This document shows positions 9,756 through 19,066 of a stretch of 64,000 nucleotides of DNA, one piece after another. Origin of the DNA: Mycolicibacterium neoaurum ATCC 25795 (GTDB lineage Bacteria > Actinomycetota > Actinomycetes > Mycobacteriales > Mycobacteriaceae); contig NZ_JMDW01000008.1 of assembly GCF_000691525.1 (NCBI RefSeq), positions 558,001 through 622,000 on the forward strand, given 5' to 3'. Position numbers and translations under genes: made by a program. The number at the start of each line of letters is the position of its first letter. Positions within the stretch are counted from its first letter, which is position 1. The notes beneath the pieces were generated by a model. The model was not told the origin of the DNA and made no database searches. It was given only the letters and a program-made list of their open reading frames with translations.

Positions 9756-9811
9756 CGACGGTGCGCGCAGATCGAGATCCTTGCGGGTTTCTCGATCTGA
9801 GCGCACCGTCG
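9756..9811. terminator. Large two-part hairpin between convergent choD and katA
   Basis: The outer stem pairs CGACGGTGCGC (9756-9766) with GCGCACCGTCG (9801-9811), 11 bp without mismatch. After a 2x2 internal loop, the inner stem pairs AGATCGAGA (9769-9777) with TCTCGATCT (9790-9798), 9 bp, closing a 12-nt loop. It sits exactly between two convergent stop codons, so a bidirectional terminator is the simplest reading. There is no U-tract, and a dispersed palindromic repeat is an alternative. Confidence 0.68.
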
Positions 9812-9825
9812 CGGTGGGTGGGCGG

Positions 9826-11271
9826 CTACTTGACTGCCGCCTCGACGCGGTCGCCCAGGTCCTTGTCGACATTGCGCCAATATTCGAACGCGCGTTGCAG
9901 CACCGGCTCGGACACCCCGTCGGACAGATGCCCGGCGATATTGGTCACCAGCCGATCGCGCGCCGCGTCATCGAGCACATCGCGCACGAGCGTCCCGGCC
10001 TGACCCCAGTCGTCGTCCTCGGCGTGCAGGCTGTACGCCGCCCGCACCATATCGCCGTCGGCATGCCAGAGCGGTTCGGCCGTGCGGGCCGGATCGGCTG
10101 CCGGACCGCCGTAGGAGTTCGGCGCATACACCGGGTCGGTGACGTTGGTGACCCGCATCGCGCCGTCCTTGGAGTAGCTGTGCACCTCGGTCTTCGGCGA
10201 GTTCACCGGGATCTGCTTGTAGTTCACCCCGAGCCGGTGCCGGTGGGCATCGGCATAGGCGAAGTCCCGCGCGAGCAGCATCTTGTCCGGACTCAATCCG
10301 GTGCCGGGCACCGCATTGTTGGGTTCGAAGGCCGCTTGCTCCATCTCCGTGTGGTAGTCGGTGACGTTGCGGTTCAGGGTCAACCTGCCGACGTCGATCA
10401 GGGGATAGTCGGAGTGTGGCCACACCTTGGTCAGGTCGAACGGGTTGAACCGATAGTCCTTGGCGTCCTCGAACGGCATGATCTGCATCTTGAGTGTCCA
10501 GCTGGGGAACTCGCCGCGTTCGATCGCATCGAACAGGTCGCGCTGGTGGGCGTCGCCGTCCTTACCGGCCATCTCGTCGCCCTCGTCCTGGGTGTAGAAC
10601 TCGATGCCCTGATCGGACTTGAAATGGTATTTGACCCAGAAGATCTCGCCATCGGCGTTGATCCAGCTGTAGGTGTGGCTGGAGTACCCGTTCATGTGCC
10701 GCCAGGTGCGCGGGATACCGCGGTCACCCATCAACCAGGTCACCTGATGCGCGGATTCCGGTGACAAGGTCCAGAAGTCCCACTGCATGTCGTGGTCGCG
10801 CAGGTTGTTGGCGGCGCGCCGCTTCTGGGACCGGATGAAGTGCTGGAACTTGAGTGGATCGCGGATGAAGAACACCGGTGTGTTGTTGCCGACCATGTCG
10901 AAGTTGCCGTCTTGGGTATAGAACTTCACGGCGAACCCGCGCGGGTCGCGCCAGGTGTCCGGGCTGCCGCGCTCGCCCGCGACGGTCGAGAACCGGGCCA
11001 GCGTCTCGGTCTTCACCCCGGGTTGCAGAAACGCGGCCTTGGTGTAGGCGCTGACATCGTTGGTGACCTCGAAGTGGCCGAACGCGCCACCGCCCTTGGC
11101 ATGGGGTTGGCGCTCCGGGATGCGTTCGCGGTTGAAGTTGGCCATCTGCTCGATGAGGTAGTGGTCCTGGAGCAGGATCGGTCCGTTCGGACCGATGGTC
11201 AGGGAATGCTCGTCGCTGGGTACGGGGATTCCGGCATCGGTGGTGGTGGGTTTGGGCTGGGTGTCGGTCAC
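9826..11271 (-). CDS. katA: Monofunctional haem catalase
   Basis: A small-subunit (clade 3 type) catalase of about 480 residues that dismutates hydrogen peroxide. Visible landmarks are the distal His in [16 protein letters not shown], the [20 protein letters not shown] block, the distal Asn region ([11 protein letters not shown]) and the proximal haem-ligand Tyr motif [20 protein letters not shown] 11271 is preferred because GAGAGG lies 9 nt upstream; an ATG 21 nt earlier (11292) would place that ribosome site inside the gene. The much longer reading frame upstream is the antisense shadow of urc1. No peroxide-sensor gene is adjacent. Its 5' leader contains an inverted repeat GGGCGGG-tac-CCCGCCC (11308-11324). 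Confidence 0.93.
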   Translation of the reverse strand: MTDTQPKPTTTDAGIPVPSDEHSLTIGPNGPILLQDHYLIEQMANFNRERIPERQPHAKGGGAFGHFEVTNDVSAYTKAAFLQPGVKTETLARFSTVAGERGSPDTWRDPRGFAVKFYTQDGNFDMVGNNTPVFFIRDPLKFQHFIRSQKRRAANNLRDHDMQWDFWTLSPESAHQVTWLMGDRGIPRTWRHMNGYSSHTYSWINADGEIFWVKYHFKSDQGIEFYTQDEGDEMAGKDGDAHQRDLFDAIERGEFPSWTLKMQIMPFEDAKDYRFNPFDLTKVWPHSDYPLIDVGRLTLNRNVTDYHTEMEQAAFEPNNAVPGTGLSPDKMLLARDFAYADAHRHRLGVNYKQIPVNSPKTEVHSYSKDGAMRVTNVTDPVYAPNSYGGPAADPARTAEPLWHADGDMVRAAYSLHAEDDDWGQAGTLVRDVLDDAARDRLVTNIAGHLSDGVSEPVLQRAFEYWRNVDKDLGDRVEAAVK

Positions 11272-11431
11272 CGGGGTGTTCCTCTCGCGCATGGCTACAG
11301 GCGTCCGGGGCGGGTACCCCGCCCGCAGGGTATTGACACCACATCCGGGTCGGTGCCCGAATACCGTTCTCGGACTGAGATATTCGCGTACCCGGTGCGT
11401 CGGCCGTCGCGCTGATACGATGCGAGGGACA

Positions 11432-11446
11432 AACCAGTCTCTGGTT
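11432..11446. promoter_or_regulatory. Inverted repeat upstream of the urc operon, candidate operator
   Basis: AACCAG-tct-CTGGTT is a perfect inverted repeat with 6-bp arms and a 3-bp spacer. It lies 29 bp before the chosen GTG of urc1, in the divergent katA/urc1 region, where a repressor of the uracil operon would be expected. No regulator gene is adjacent, so the binding protein is unknown. Confidence 0.5.
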
Positions 11447-11475
11447 GCGCGATGGTGTTCTGCGAAGGAGTCGAC

Positions 11476-12726
11476 GTGGGAACGGATCGCATCGGCGCGC
11501 GCCACATCCGGCTGACATCGCACAGCGGTGGACCGCTGGCGCCGCCTATCAGGTGGGGAGCGCCCACGGCTGCCGAACGCGGACCGATCGTCGGCACCAC
11601 CGGTAACCGCGCACATCGCAACGTGATCGGCACCCACAGCGGGTCCTACGGTGTCTACCGCGCCCTGGCAGTGGCCGCCGGGGCGCTGTCCCCGCAGCAC
11701 CGCGCCGACCTCACCAACACCACGCCGACCGATGTCATCGGTCCCCACCCGCAGTGGCAGAACTCCGAGGCCATCGTCAGCCTCGATCCCTGGGGTGCGG
11801 CGGTGGCCGATGTGTTCGCCGACCAGCTGGCCGCCGATCACGATATCCGGCCGACGATCGCGGTCACCAAGGCGCACGTGATGCTGCCCGAGGTCGCCGA
11901 GGCGATGCAGAAGGGCAGGCTCGTCCCGGACGGGACGGTCCTGCTCGACGGGGGTGCCGCAGTGGTGACGAAGGTGGCCGTCGAACCGGTCTGGTATCTG
12001 CCGGGAGTCGCCGCCCGGTTCGGGTGCACCGAGGCCGCGCTGCGGCGGGCGCTGTTCGAGGAGACCGGTGGGATGTATCCCGAACTGGTCACCCGTGGCG
12101 ACCTGGAGGTGTTCCTTCCCCCGATCGGCGGCCAGACGGTCTACATCTTCGGCGACCCGCGACACCTCGCCGATCCGACGGTCGAGCTGACCGCCCGGGT
12201 GCATGACGAATGCAACGGCTCCGACGTGTTCGGCTCCGACATCTGCACCTGCCGGCCCTACCTCACGCACGCCATCGAGGAGTGCATCGCGGGGACGCAG
12301 CGCGGCGGGGTCGGGTTGGTCGCCTACTCGCGCAAGGAGGGCCGCGCCCTCGGTGAGGTCACCAAGTTCCTGGTCTACAACGCCCGCAAACGTCAGGAGG
12401 GCGGCGACACCGCAGACCAGTACTTCGCGCGCACCGAATGCGTTGCGGGCGTGCAGGATATGCGCTTCCAGGAGCTGATGCCCGACGTCCTGCACTGGCT
12501 GGGCATCACCCGAATCCACCGCCTGGTCTCGATGAGCAACATGAAGTACGACGCGATCACCGGATCGGGGATCAGCGTGGGGGAGCGGGTCAACATCCCC
12601 GACGAGCTGATCCCGGCCGACGCCCGTGTCGAGATCGACGCCAAGATGGCTGCCGGTTACTTCACCCCCGGCCCGGTGCCCGATGCCGACGACCTGAAGA
12701 GGACGATCGGTCGGGGGTTGGTGTGA
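11476..12726 (+). CDS. URC1-type GTP cyclohydrolase II homologue, uracil catabolism
   Basis: A RibA-like protein of 416 residues. The C-terminal half keeps the zinc-binding pattern C-x10-C-x-C ([15 protein letters not shown]), but the usual RibA motif EGRGIGL is replaced by [11 protein letters not shown], and an N-terminal region of about 170 residues is added that ordinary GTP cyclohydrolase II lacks. This form, followed directly by a DUF1688/URC4 gene and a uracil phosphoribosyltransferase, matches the URC uracil-catabolism gene set first described in Saccharomyces (Lachancea) kluyveri, where UMP is an intermediate. The start GTG has GAAGGAG 6 nt upstream; an earlier ATG at 11452 is weaker. 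Riboflavin synthesis is unlikely because no ribB, ribE or ribH gene is nearby. The exact reaction of Urc1 is not established to my knowledge. Confidence 0.84.
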   Translation: MGTDRIGARHIRLTSHSGGPLAPPIRWGAPTAAERGPIVGTTGNRAHRNVIGTHSGSYGVYRALAVAAGALSPQHRADLTNTTPTDVIGPHPQWQNSEAIVSLDPWGAAVADVFADQLAADHDIRPTIAVTKAHVMLPEVAEAMQKGRLVPDGTVLLDGGAAVVTKVAVEPVWYLPGVAARFGCTEAALRRALFEETGGMYPELVTRGDLEVFLPPIGGQTVYIFGDPRHLADPTVELTARVHDECNGSDVFGSDICTCRPYLTHAIEECIAGTQRGGVGLVAYSRKEGRALGEVTKFLVYNARKRQEGGDTADQYFARTECVAGVQDMRFQELMPDVLHWLGITRIHRLVSMSNMKYDAITGSGISVGERVNIPDELIPADARVEIDAKMAAGYFTPGPVPDADDLKRTIGRGLV

Positions 12727-13919
12727 ATCCGGCGCAGACCCTGCGCAGCACCACCGAGATCCGCGCCAGGGCCCACCATCTGCTGGCCCGCGCCCGCGCC
12801 GGTGACTCCGCATGGTTCACCGTGCACGACGATGCGCTGCCCGGCGCGGCCGCCGAGGTCGCCGATCTGACCCTGCGCCGCTTTCCCGACCTTGATATCC
12901 CGTTCCACAGCCGGTGGCGGCACTTCGAGGCCGGCGGAGTGCGGCGCCGCCTGGACCTCGACGGCCTCGACCCGGTCGGACGCGCCCGCGCGATGATCGA
13001 CCTGGCGGTGGTCAGCGTCCTGCTCGACGCCGGGGCGGGCCCCGACTGGCGCTATCACGAGGACGGCAGGGAGTTCAGCAGGTCCGAGGGACTGGGCGTC
13101 GCCAGCTGGCACGCATTCACTTCCGGGGTGTTCTCCTCGGAACCGGACCGGCCGCTACAGGCCGACGCGGCAGGTCTGATCGGACTGGACGCCGACGCGT
13201 TGGCCACCGCGATGCAGGTGGGCCCGACCAATCCGCTGGTCGGTTTCGACGGCAGGGTCGACGTGCTGCGCCGCCTCGGTGCGGCCCTGGCCGAGAGGCC
13301 CGACGCGTTCGGCGAGCCCGGTCGTCCCGGCGGACTGTACGACCTGTTGATCACCGATCCGGCGGCCCCGACGATCGCCGCGCACGACATCCTTGCCGTG
13401 CTGCTTGCCACACTGTCGCCGATCTGGCCCGCCGACAACACCATCGACGGCGAACCGCTCGGGGACTGTTGGCGTCACGGTGCGGTTCCCGGCCTCGGGG
13501 CGACCGCCGGCTGGATGCCCTTCCACAAACTGTCCCAATGGCTGACCTACTCGCTGCTGGAACCGTTCACCTGGGCGGGGGTGCAGGTGACCGGCATCGA
13601 CGCCCTGACCGGGTTGCCGGAGTACCGCAACGGCGGGCTGTTGCTCGACACCGGTGTGTTGACGCTGCGCGATGCGGGCTGGGCATCGCAGACCTGGGCA
13701 CCGGCGGATGAGTTGGTGGTCGAATGGCGGGCCCTGACCGTCGCGTTGCTCGACGAGGTGGCCGACCTGGTGCGCGCCCGGCTGGGACTCGGGGCGGACC
13801 GGCTGCCGCTGGCCTGCGTACTGGAGGGCGGAACCTGGGCCGCAGGCCGCGAGCTGGCGCAACGGTTGCGCGGCGGGCTGCCACCGTTGACCGTCAGCAG
13901 TGACGGCACCGTCTTCTGA
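12723..13919 (+). CDS. URC4/DUF1688 family protein, uracil catabolism
   Basis: A 398-residue protein that I recognise as DUF1688 (URC4), required for uracil breakdown in the yeast URC pathway; its chemistry is not established. Conserved-looking blocks include [13 protein letters not shown] near residue 60, [25 protein letters not shown], the [16 protein letters not shown] segment and the C-terminal [19 protein letters not shown] motif. GTG 12723 overlaps the urc1 stop (GTGA), giving translational coupling. The reading frame continues further upstream but only as a shadow of urc1. upp begins 19 bp downstream, so the three genes form one transcription unit. It is cytoplasmic by sequence, with no signal or membrane segment. 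Confidence 0.82.
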   Translation: MNPAQTLRSTTEIRARAHHLLARARAGDSAWFTVHDDALPGAAAEVADLTLRRFPDLDIPFHSRWRHFEAGGVRRRLDLDGLDPVGRARAMIDLAVVSVLLDAGAGPDWRYHEDGREFSRSEGLGVASWHAFTSGVFSSEPDRPLQADAAGLIGLDADALATAMQVGPTNPLVGFDGRVDVLRRLGAALAERPDAFGEPGRPGGLYDLLITDPAAPTIAAHDILAVLLATLSPIWPADNTIDGEPLGDCWRHGAVPGLGATAGWMPFHKLSQWLTYSLLEPFTWAGVQVTGIDALTGLPEYRNGGLLLDTGVLTLRDAGWASQTWAPADELVVEWRALTVALLDEVADLVRARLGLGADRLPLACVLEGGTWAAGRELAQRLRGGLPPLTVSSDGTVF

Positions 13920-13938
13920 GAATCCGAAAGGAGCGTCG

Positions 13939-14574
13939 ATGTCCCTGCCCTCCCAGGTGCATGTGATCGACCACCCGCTGGTCACCCACAAACTGAACAC
14001 CCTGCGCCAGAAGGACGTCTCCACCAACAGTTTCCGACGATTGGTCAGCGAGGTGTCGGCGCTGATGGCCTACGAGGTGTTGCGTGACATCCCGCTGCAC
14101 ACCGAGCAGATCGAGACGCCGCTGGAGACCATGACCGCGAGCGTGATCGACGGCAAGAAGCTGGTGTTCGTCTCCATCCTGCGCGCCGGCGGCGGAATCC
14201 TGGACGGCATGCTGAGCCTGGTACCGAGCGCCCGGGTCGGCCATATCGGCCTCTACCGTGACCCGAAGACTCACGTCGCCGTCGAGTACTACTTCAAGGT
14301 CCCCGATGACCTTCGCGAACGCGATGTCGTCGTGGTCGATCCGATGCTGGCCACCGGACACACCGCGATCGCCGCGATAGACCGGCTCAAGGAGCACAGC
14401 CCGCGTTCGGTCAAGTTCGTGTGCCTGCTCACCTGCCCGGAAGGGCTGGCCGCCCTGCACGGAGCGCACCCCGACATTCCCGTCTACACCGCGGCCATCG
14501 ACCGTCAACTCGACGAACACGGCTATATCGTTCCGGGCCTCGGCGATGCCGGGGACCGGCTCTTCGGCACCTGA
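13939..14574 (+). CDS. upp: Uracil phosphoribosyltransferase, URC-linked form
   Basis: Converts uracil and PRPP to UMP. The 211-residue protein has the UPRT framework: the [15 protein letters not shown] block, the PRPP-binding loop [14 protein letters not shown] and the C-terminal uracil-site segment [16 protein letters not shown]. It looks closer to the E. coli Upp type ([18 protein letters not shown]) than to the usual mycobacterial salvage enzyme as I remember it. The PRPP loop reads ATGHT where salvage UPRTs usually have ATGGS. The start ATG has GAAAGGAG upstream, ruling out the longer frame. Being third in the urc operon, it probably plays the URC6 role of making UMP for catabolism. The 3' end lies 4 bp before the guaA promoter box. 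Confidence 0.92.
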   Translation: MSLPSQVHVIDHPLVTHKLNTLRQKDVSTNSFRRLVSEVSALMAYEVLRDIPLHTEQIETPLETMTASVIDGKKLVFVSILRAGGGILDGMLSLVPSARVGHIGLYRDPKTHVAVEYYFKVPDDLRERDVVVVDPMLATGHTAIAAIDRLKEHSPRSVKFVCLLTCPEGLAALHGAHPDIPVYTAAIDRQLDEHGYIVPGLGDAGDRLFGT

Positions 14575-14578
14575 GCAC

Positions 14579-14584
14579 TAGACT
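14579..14584 (+). promoter_or_regulatory. -10 element of a leaderless guaA transcript
   Basis: TAGACT, a strong match to the mycobacterial TAnnnT -10, is followed by 6 nt and then the guaA GTG. Transcription would begin at the start codon. This gives guaA its own promoter although upp ends only 4 bp earlier. Confidence 0.62.
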
Positions 14585-14590
14585 GTCCGG

Positions 14591-16150
14591 GTGGAATCAG
14601 CCTCAGTACGTCCGGTGCTTGTCATCGACTTCGGTGCGCAGTATGCCCAGCTGATCGCGCGACGGGTCCGCGAGGCGCGGGTGTTCTCCGAGGTGATCCC
14701 GCATACCGCGACCGTCGAGGAGATCAAGGCGCGCAACCCGCAGGCGATCGTGCTCTCCGGCGGGCCCGCCAGCGTCTATGCCGAGGGCGCGCCACGGTTG
14801 GACCCCGCGCTGTTCGATCTGGACCTGCCGGTCTTCGGTATCTGCTACGGCTTCCAGGCCATGGCCCAGGCGCTCGGCGGCACGGTGGCCCACACCGGCA
14901 CCAGCGAGTACGGCCGCACGGAGCTCAAAGTCACTGGCGGGGAACTGCATTCCGAACTCCCCGGGATCCAGCCGGTCTGGATGAGCCACGGTGACGCCGT
15001 CACCGAGGCGCCGGAGGGATTCGACGTGGTGGCGGCCAGCTCGGGAGCTCCGGTCGCAGCCTTCGAGAATCGGGCGCGGCGGCTGGCCGGCGTCCAGTAC
15101 CACCCCGAGGTGCTGCATTCGCCGCACGGACAGCAGGTCCTGAGCCGGTTCCTGCACGAATTCGCCGGAATCGGGGCCAGCTGGACTCCGGCCAATATCG
15201 CCGACCAGCTCGTGGCGCAGGTGCGTGAGCAGGTCGGCGACGGCCGCGCCATCTGTGGTCTGTCCGGTGGGGTGGACTCCGCCGTCGCCGCCGCGCTGGT
15301 GCAGCGGGCCATCGGTGACCGCTTGACCTGTGTGTTCGTCGATCACGGACTGCTGCGTTCCGGGGAGCGGGCGCAGGTGCAGCGTGATTTCGTGGCTGCC
15401 ACCGGCGCCAAGCTGGTCACCGTCGACGTCGCCGACCGGTTCCTGGAGGCGTTGAGCGGGGTGACCAACCCCGAGGGCAAGCGCAAGATCATCGGCCGCG
15501 AGTTCATCAGGGCGTTCGAGGGTGCGGTCCGCGATGCGGTCGACGTATCCGGTGGCGAGGTCGACTTCCTGGTGCAGGGCACGCTCTATCCCGATGTCGT
15601 CGAGTCCGGCGGCGGCTCCGGCACCGCGAACATCAAGAGCCATCACAATGTCGGCGGACTGCCCGACGACCTGAAGTTCACCCTCGTCGAGCCGCTGCGG
15701 CTGTTGTTCAAGGACGAGGTGCGCGCGGTCGGTCGTGAGCTGGGTCTGCCCGAGGACATCGTTGCGCGGCAACCCTTCCCGGGGCCGGGACTCGGAATCC
15801 GCATCGTCGGGGAGGTGACCGCCGAGCGGCTGGACACGTTGCGACGGGCCGATGCCATCGCCCGCGAGGAGCTGACCTCGGCCGGACTGGATCATCAGAT
15901 CTGGCAGTGCCCGGTGGTGCTGCTCGCCGATGTGCGGTCGGTCGGGGTGCAGGGTGACGGGCGCACCTACGGTCACCCGATCGTGTTGCGGCCGGTCTCC
16001 AGCGAGGACGCCATGACCGCGGATTGGACGCGGGTGCCCTACGAAGTGCTGGAACGCATTTCGACGCGGATCACCAACGAGGTACCCGAGGTCAACCGGG
16101 TGGTGCTCGATGTCACGAGCAAGCCGCCGGGCACCATCGAGTGGGAGTGA
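14591..16150 (+). CDS. guaA: GMP synthase (glutamine-hydrolysing)
   Basis: Amidates XMP to GMP using ATP and glutamine, the last step of de novo GMP synthesis. The 519-residue protein has both domains in one chain: an N-terminal class I glutamine amidotransferase with nucleophile Cys in [12 protein letters not shown] and the His/Glu pair in [10 protein letters not shown], then the ATP-pyrophosphatase domain with the P-loop [16 protein letters not shown], and the C-terminal dimerisation domain ending PPGTIEWE. The start GTG has no ribosome site but sits 6 nt after a TAGACT -10 box, consistent with leaderless translation. The gene is an anchor of the core chromosome here. Confidence 0.98.
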   Translation: MESASVRPVLVIDFGAQYAQLIARRVREARVFSEVIPHTATVEEIKARNPQAIVLSGGPASVYAEGAPRLDPALFDLDLPVFGICYGFQAMAQALGGTVAHTGTSEYGRTELKVTGGELHSELPGIQPVWMSHGDAVTEAPEGFDVVAASSGAPVAAFENRARRLAGVQYHPEVLHSPHGQQVLSRFLHEFAGIGASWTPANIADQLVAQVREQVGDGRAICGLSGGVDSAVAAALVQRAIGDRLTCVFVDHGLLRSGERAQVQRDFVAATGAKLVTVDVADRFLEALSGVTNPEGKRKIIGREFIRAFEGAVRDAVDVSGGEVDFLVQGTLYPDVVESGGGSGTANIKSHHNVGGLPDDLKFTLVEPLRLLFKDEVRAVGRELGLPEDIVARQPFPGPGLGIRIVGEVTAERLDTLRRADAIAREELTSAGLDHQIWQCPVVLLADVRSVGVQGDGRTYGHPIVLRPVSSEDAMTADWTRVPYEVLERISTRITNEVPEVNRVVLDVTSKPPGTIEWE

Positions 16151-16195
16151 TCGCGCTGCGCTCCTGAAACGTCCCGGCCGACGAACGGGATCTGC

Positions 16196-16201
16196 TAATT
16201 T
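16196..16201 (+). promoter_or_regulatory. -10 element of a leaderless lipoprotein gene
   Basis: TAATTT fits TAnnnT and is separated by exactly 6 nt from ATG 16208. No ribosome site is present before that ATG. Confidence 0.55.
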
Positions 16202-16207
16202 GCCGTC

Positions 16208-17011
16208 ATGGTCAATAAGTCGGTTCGTCGAGGTGTGCTCACTCTTGCCGTGTTGGCACTGCTTGGGGCCGGTTGCTCGAAGAAGGCCGCCGAGCCGACC
16301 GCCGCGCCTGCCAGTTCGGTTGCGGCGGAATCGCATTCGGGCTGCAGTACGCGCGCCACGCGTCCGGTGCAGGTGCGTGTCAAGCAACAGGAGCAGGCGC
16401 CGGAACCGGAGGCCAAACCCGAACCGCCGGACGGTGTCTACGGAGACCCGGAGGCCGCGAGCCGCTACTGGGCCCAGCAGTCCCAGGGTGATTGTGGGCT
16501 GATGGCCACCCGGATGGTCATCGGCGAGGTCAATGGCAACCCGCCCTCGGAGCGGGAGATGATCGATCTGGCGGCGGCCACACCCAGTGAGTGCAGTCCC
16601 GGCGAGCCCGTCTACGACGAGAGTTTCGATCCGAGCGACGGCGGCATCGGGCACGGCACCTGCACGACCGACCTGCTGCTTCTGCTCGATCACTTCGGGA
16701 TCGAGGCCGACTACACCAACGATTCGGTCGCTTCCGAGGGCGGACTGGACACCGGGATGGACGCGCTGCTGGATTATCTCAACGATGACCGGCAGGCCAT
16801 CGTGTGCGTCAACTCGAAGATCATCTGGGACACCGAGGGGGATCGGACCGGTTGTGGTCACCTGATCACCGTTGCGGCAGTGGATGTTCCGAACGATATC
16901 GTCTATCTGGGCGACAGTGGCGGTGATGACACGCGCGGCGAACAGGTCAGTACGGATGTGTTCGAGCAGGCGTGGAGCGCAGGCGACCACGAGCTGTTGG
17001 TCACCGGTTGA
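16208..17011 (+). CDS. Lipoprotein with C39-like papain-fold peptidase domain
   Basis: A 267-residue predicted lipoprotein. A short basic N-terminus and hydrophobic stretch end in LLGAGC, a lipobox, so the mature protein should be anchored outside the membrane. A Pro/Glu-rich linker of about 50 residues follows. The remaining domain shows a peptidase C39-like triad: Cys in SQGDCGLMATRMV, His in GCGHLITVAAVD and Asp in VYLGDSGG. Such domains cleave peptides, but an inactive or structural role cannot be excluded. It follows guaA by 57 bp with its own promoter and converges with a MerR gene, the two stops lying one base apart. Confidence 0.76.
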   Translation: MVNKSVRRGVLTLAVLALLGAGCSKKAAEPTAAPASSVAAESHSGCSTRATRPVQVRVKQQEQAPEPEAKPEPPDGVYGDPEAASRYWAQQSQGDCGLMATRMVIGEVNGNPPSEREMIDLAAATPSECSPGEPVYDESFDPSDGGIGHGTCTTDLLLLLDHFGIEADYTNDSVASEGGLDTGMDALLDYLNDDRQAIVCVNSKIIWDTEGDRTGCGHLITVAAVDVPNDIVYLGDSGGDDTRGEQVSTDVFEQAWSAGDHELLVTG

Positions 17012-17012
17012 G

Positions 17013-17945
17013 CTAGTCGGATTGCTGCTCGGCCTCTTTCTCGATCAGGTCGCCGAGAATCTGGCCGACCGCCGACTCGATCGTCGACTCGATGGAGAAC
17101 GAGAGCGTCGAGGAGACCGCGGAGACGGCCTGGGTGCGAAACCGTACCAGCGTGGTCAGCAGTTCCGCGATCTCGGTGTCCGGCGGCAGTGCCGCACCGG
17201 GGTTGATGCGGTGCAGCACCTCCTCGATCCCCGCCTGAACCAGGATCGCGCTGATCTGGTCCACCAGCGGGGCGATCTGCTCGTGGAGACCGATGAGCTT
17301 CTCGGGTGCCACGCCGTACTGGCGGAGCTCGTTGAACGTCTCGATCAGCTTGGGGCGCACGATGATCGCCACTTCTTCGTCCTGCGCGGTGTCGGCATCC
17401 TCGATCTTGACGATCCCGAGGTCGACCATGCGGGCGAACCCGGCATCGTCGTCGACGAGGTCACGCGCATCCGACAAGCTCATCCGTTCCGGCTTCTCGG
17501 CGGCCCAGCTGCCCGCGATCGCCGATTCCAGTCCGAGCAGCTCACCCACACCCTTGCCCTGTTCCCACGCGGAGAGCATCTCGTGCACATGGGCGATGTT
17601 GTAGCCGCGATCCAGCAGCGAGGTGATCAGCCGCAACCGGGTCAGATGGGTGTCGTTGAACAGTGCGATCCGGCCCACCCGCAGCGGTGGGTGGAGCAGC
17701 CCGCGGTCACGGTAGACCCGGATGTTTCGGGTGGTGGTTCCGGCCAGCTGAGCCAGCTCCTCGATGCGGTACTCACCAGAGGCGGCGACGCCGTGCGGTT
17801 GCACGGCGGCGTCGAAGAGTTGGGTCACCGCGTTCTCGACGACATCGCGGGAACTGCGCCGGATCTGGCGCGGCGCCCGGCGCAGTCCGAGCAGAATGGT
17901 CGAGATCGCGCCTGCGGACTGCCGCGGGGGTTTGGGCGCCGTCAT
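17013..17945 (-). CDS. MerR-family transcriptional regulator
   Basis: A 310-residue regulator. The MerR-type winged helix begins near residue 58 (YRIEELAQLAGTTTRNIRVYRDRGLLHPP) and continues with the wing and dimer helix (LRLITSLLDRGYNIAHVHEML). An N-terminal extension of about 55 residues and a long, mostly helical C-terminal part of unknown ligand specificity are atypical of small metal-sensing MerR proteins; no Cys metal site is evident. Just upstream, a five-codon reading frame (ATG 17959 to TGA 17942) overlaps the start as ATGA. Its target is unknown; the adjacent divergent-side neighbour on the same strand is an HSL-type esterase. Confidence 0.82.
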   Translation of the reverse strand: MTAPKPPRQSAGAISTILLGLRRAPRQIRRSSRDVVENAVTQLFDAAVQPHGVAASGEYRIEELAQLAGTTTRNIRVYRDRGLLHPPLRVGRIALFNDTHLTRLRLITSLLDRGYNIAHVHEMLSAWEQGKGVGELLGLESAIAGSWAAEKPERMSLSDARDLVDDDAGFARMVDLGIVKIEDADTAQDEEVAIIVRPKLIETFNELRQYGVAPEKLIGLHEQIAPLVDQISAILVQAGIEEVLHRINPGAALPPDTEIAELLTTLVRFRTQAVSAVSSTLSFSIESTIESAVGQILGDLIEKEAEQQSD

Positions 17946-17999
17946 GCGATCGCCGTCATGAATCGGACACCCCGCATCAGTCGAAGATACCTCCCGGCC

Positions 18000-18983
18000 T
18001 CAGCCGACGGCGCGGACCGCGTTTCGTTGCAGCGCCTCGGTGATGAAGGCCGTGATGATGCGCATCGCCGGTACCGCCTCGGGGGCGAGTCTCGGCAGGG
18101 CCTGGAAGACGTGCACCTGGTCGGGCCATATCTGCAGTTCGCTGGTGCCACCGGCGGCATGGATATCGGCGTGCAGGGTGCGGGCATCGGATTGCAACAT
18201 CTCCGCGCCGCCGGCTTGGATCAGCGACGGTGGCATCCGCCGGCCGCCCGCGACGTCGAGAGTCAGCCGGACGTCGGCGACGTCCGCTTCGGCGCAGTAC
18301 AAGTTGATCAGCCGGGCGGCGTCGGCGGCGCGGATGGCGGGATCGGCACGCAACACCTCCCGAGTGCGCGCCAATCCGAAGGTCAGGTCGACCAGTGGCG
18401 AGAGCAGCACCATGGCGGCCGGATGCGGCACGTCGGCCTGGAGCAGCATGTCGACGGTCAGGTGACCCCCTGCGGAGTCCCCGGCGATCACCATCTGGGC
18501 CGGGTCGAATCCGCCCTCGGTACACAGCCAGTCCCATCCCGCGCGCACATCGTCGGCGGCGGTGGGGAAGCGGTGTTTCGGCGCCAGTCGATAGTCGACG
18601 CAGAACACCGGCAGCCCGGTGAGTCGGGCCAGCCAGCCGGTCAGTCGCCGGTGCGTGCGCGGGGAGCACAGCGCGTAACCGCTGCCGTGCACGTAATAGA
18701 TGGCTTGGTGTGCCGTGCGGTCGGCGCCCTTGGAGCCGTGCACCCATTCGCCGACCACACGCCGGCCGTCGGCCAGCCGGATGTCGACGGGCTCGGCCTC
18801 GACACCGTGCAATGACGGTCCGAAGGTGTCCATGACGCGTGCGATGATCTGCCGGGACGCCCACAGTCCCCACGCTCGTTCGGGTGGGAGAACCGCGCTG
18901 ATCTGCCGCAGGGTGAGGCAGCTGATGGCTGCGGCACCGCGGGATCGCAGCGAACCGCGGGTGGGGAGAGCGTGGTCGGGCAT
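18000..18983 (-). CDS. Alpha/beta hydrolase, hormone-sensitive-lipase type esterase
   Basis: A Lip-type carboxylesterase of 327 residues, probably acting on short- or medium-chain acyl esters. The HSL features are the oxyanion-hole motif in IYYVHGSGYALCS (HGSG in place of HGGG), the nucleophile elbow VIAGDSAGGHL, and a C-terminal His region (WPDQVHVFQAL); the acid is likely in the MLLSPLVDL to AGGAEMLQSD half. I chose ATG 18981-18983 because GGAGG lies 6 nt upstream; longer frames start at TTG 19025 with no ribosome site. A 20-bp perfect inverted repeat lies 46 bp upstream and suggests control by a TetR-type regulator. No signal peptide is seen. Confidence 0.86.
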   Translation of the reverse strand: MPDHALPTRGSLRSRGAAAISCLTLRQISAVLPPERAWGLWASRQIIARVMDTFGPSLHGVEAEPVDIRLADGRRVVGEWVHGSKGADRTAHQAIYYVHGSGYALCSPRTHRRLTGWLARLTGLPVFCVDYRLAPKHRFPTAADDVRAGWDWLCTEGGFDPAQMVIAGDSAGGHLTVDMLLQADVPHPAAMVLLSPLVDLTFGLARTREVLRADPAIRAADAARLINLYCAEADVADVRLTLDVAGGRRMPPSLIQAGGAEMLQSDARTLHADIHAAGGTSELQIWPDQVHVFQALPRLAPEAVPAMRIITAFITEALQRNAVRAVG

Positions 18984-19028
18984 CCGGACCTCCGTGGTGG
19001 GAACGTCCGACGAGTACACCGTCAATTG

Positions 19029-19048
19029 GTGACATTTGTCAATGTCAC
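19029..19048. promoter_or_regulatory. Perfect inverted repeat upstream of the HSL esterase
   Basis: GTGACATT-tgtc-AATGTCAC has 8-bp perfect arms and a 4-bp spacer, the size and symmetry of a TetR-family operator. It lies between the esterase start and the stop of the zinc-ribbon membrane protein gene, where only the esterase promoter is expected. Confidence 0.52.
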
Positions 19049-19066
19049 AATCTTGCGTGTGGGCGG

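Noticed and set aside
11293..12813. N-terminal extension of the katA reading frame (995 codons in total)
   Set aside because: The added 500 residues are antisense to urc1, low in family resemblance, and precede the ribosome site of katA.
14603..16990. 795-codon minus-strand frame opposite guaA
   Set aside because: It is the antisense shadow of guaA and the lipoprotein gene; high GC keeps stop codons rare in such frames and no domain is visible.
16872..18815. 647-codon plus-strand frame
   Set aside because: It lies opposite the MerR and esterase genes, whose motifs are clear on the minus strand; its own product is Arg/Gly/Gln-rich and shows no family.
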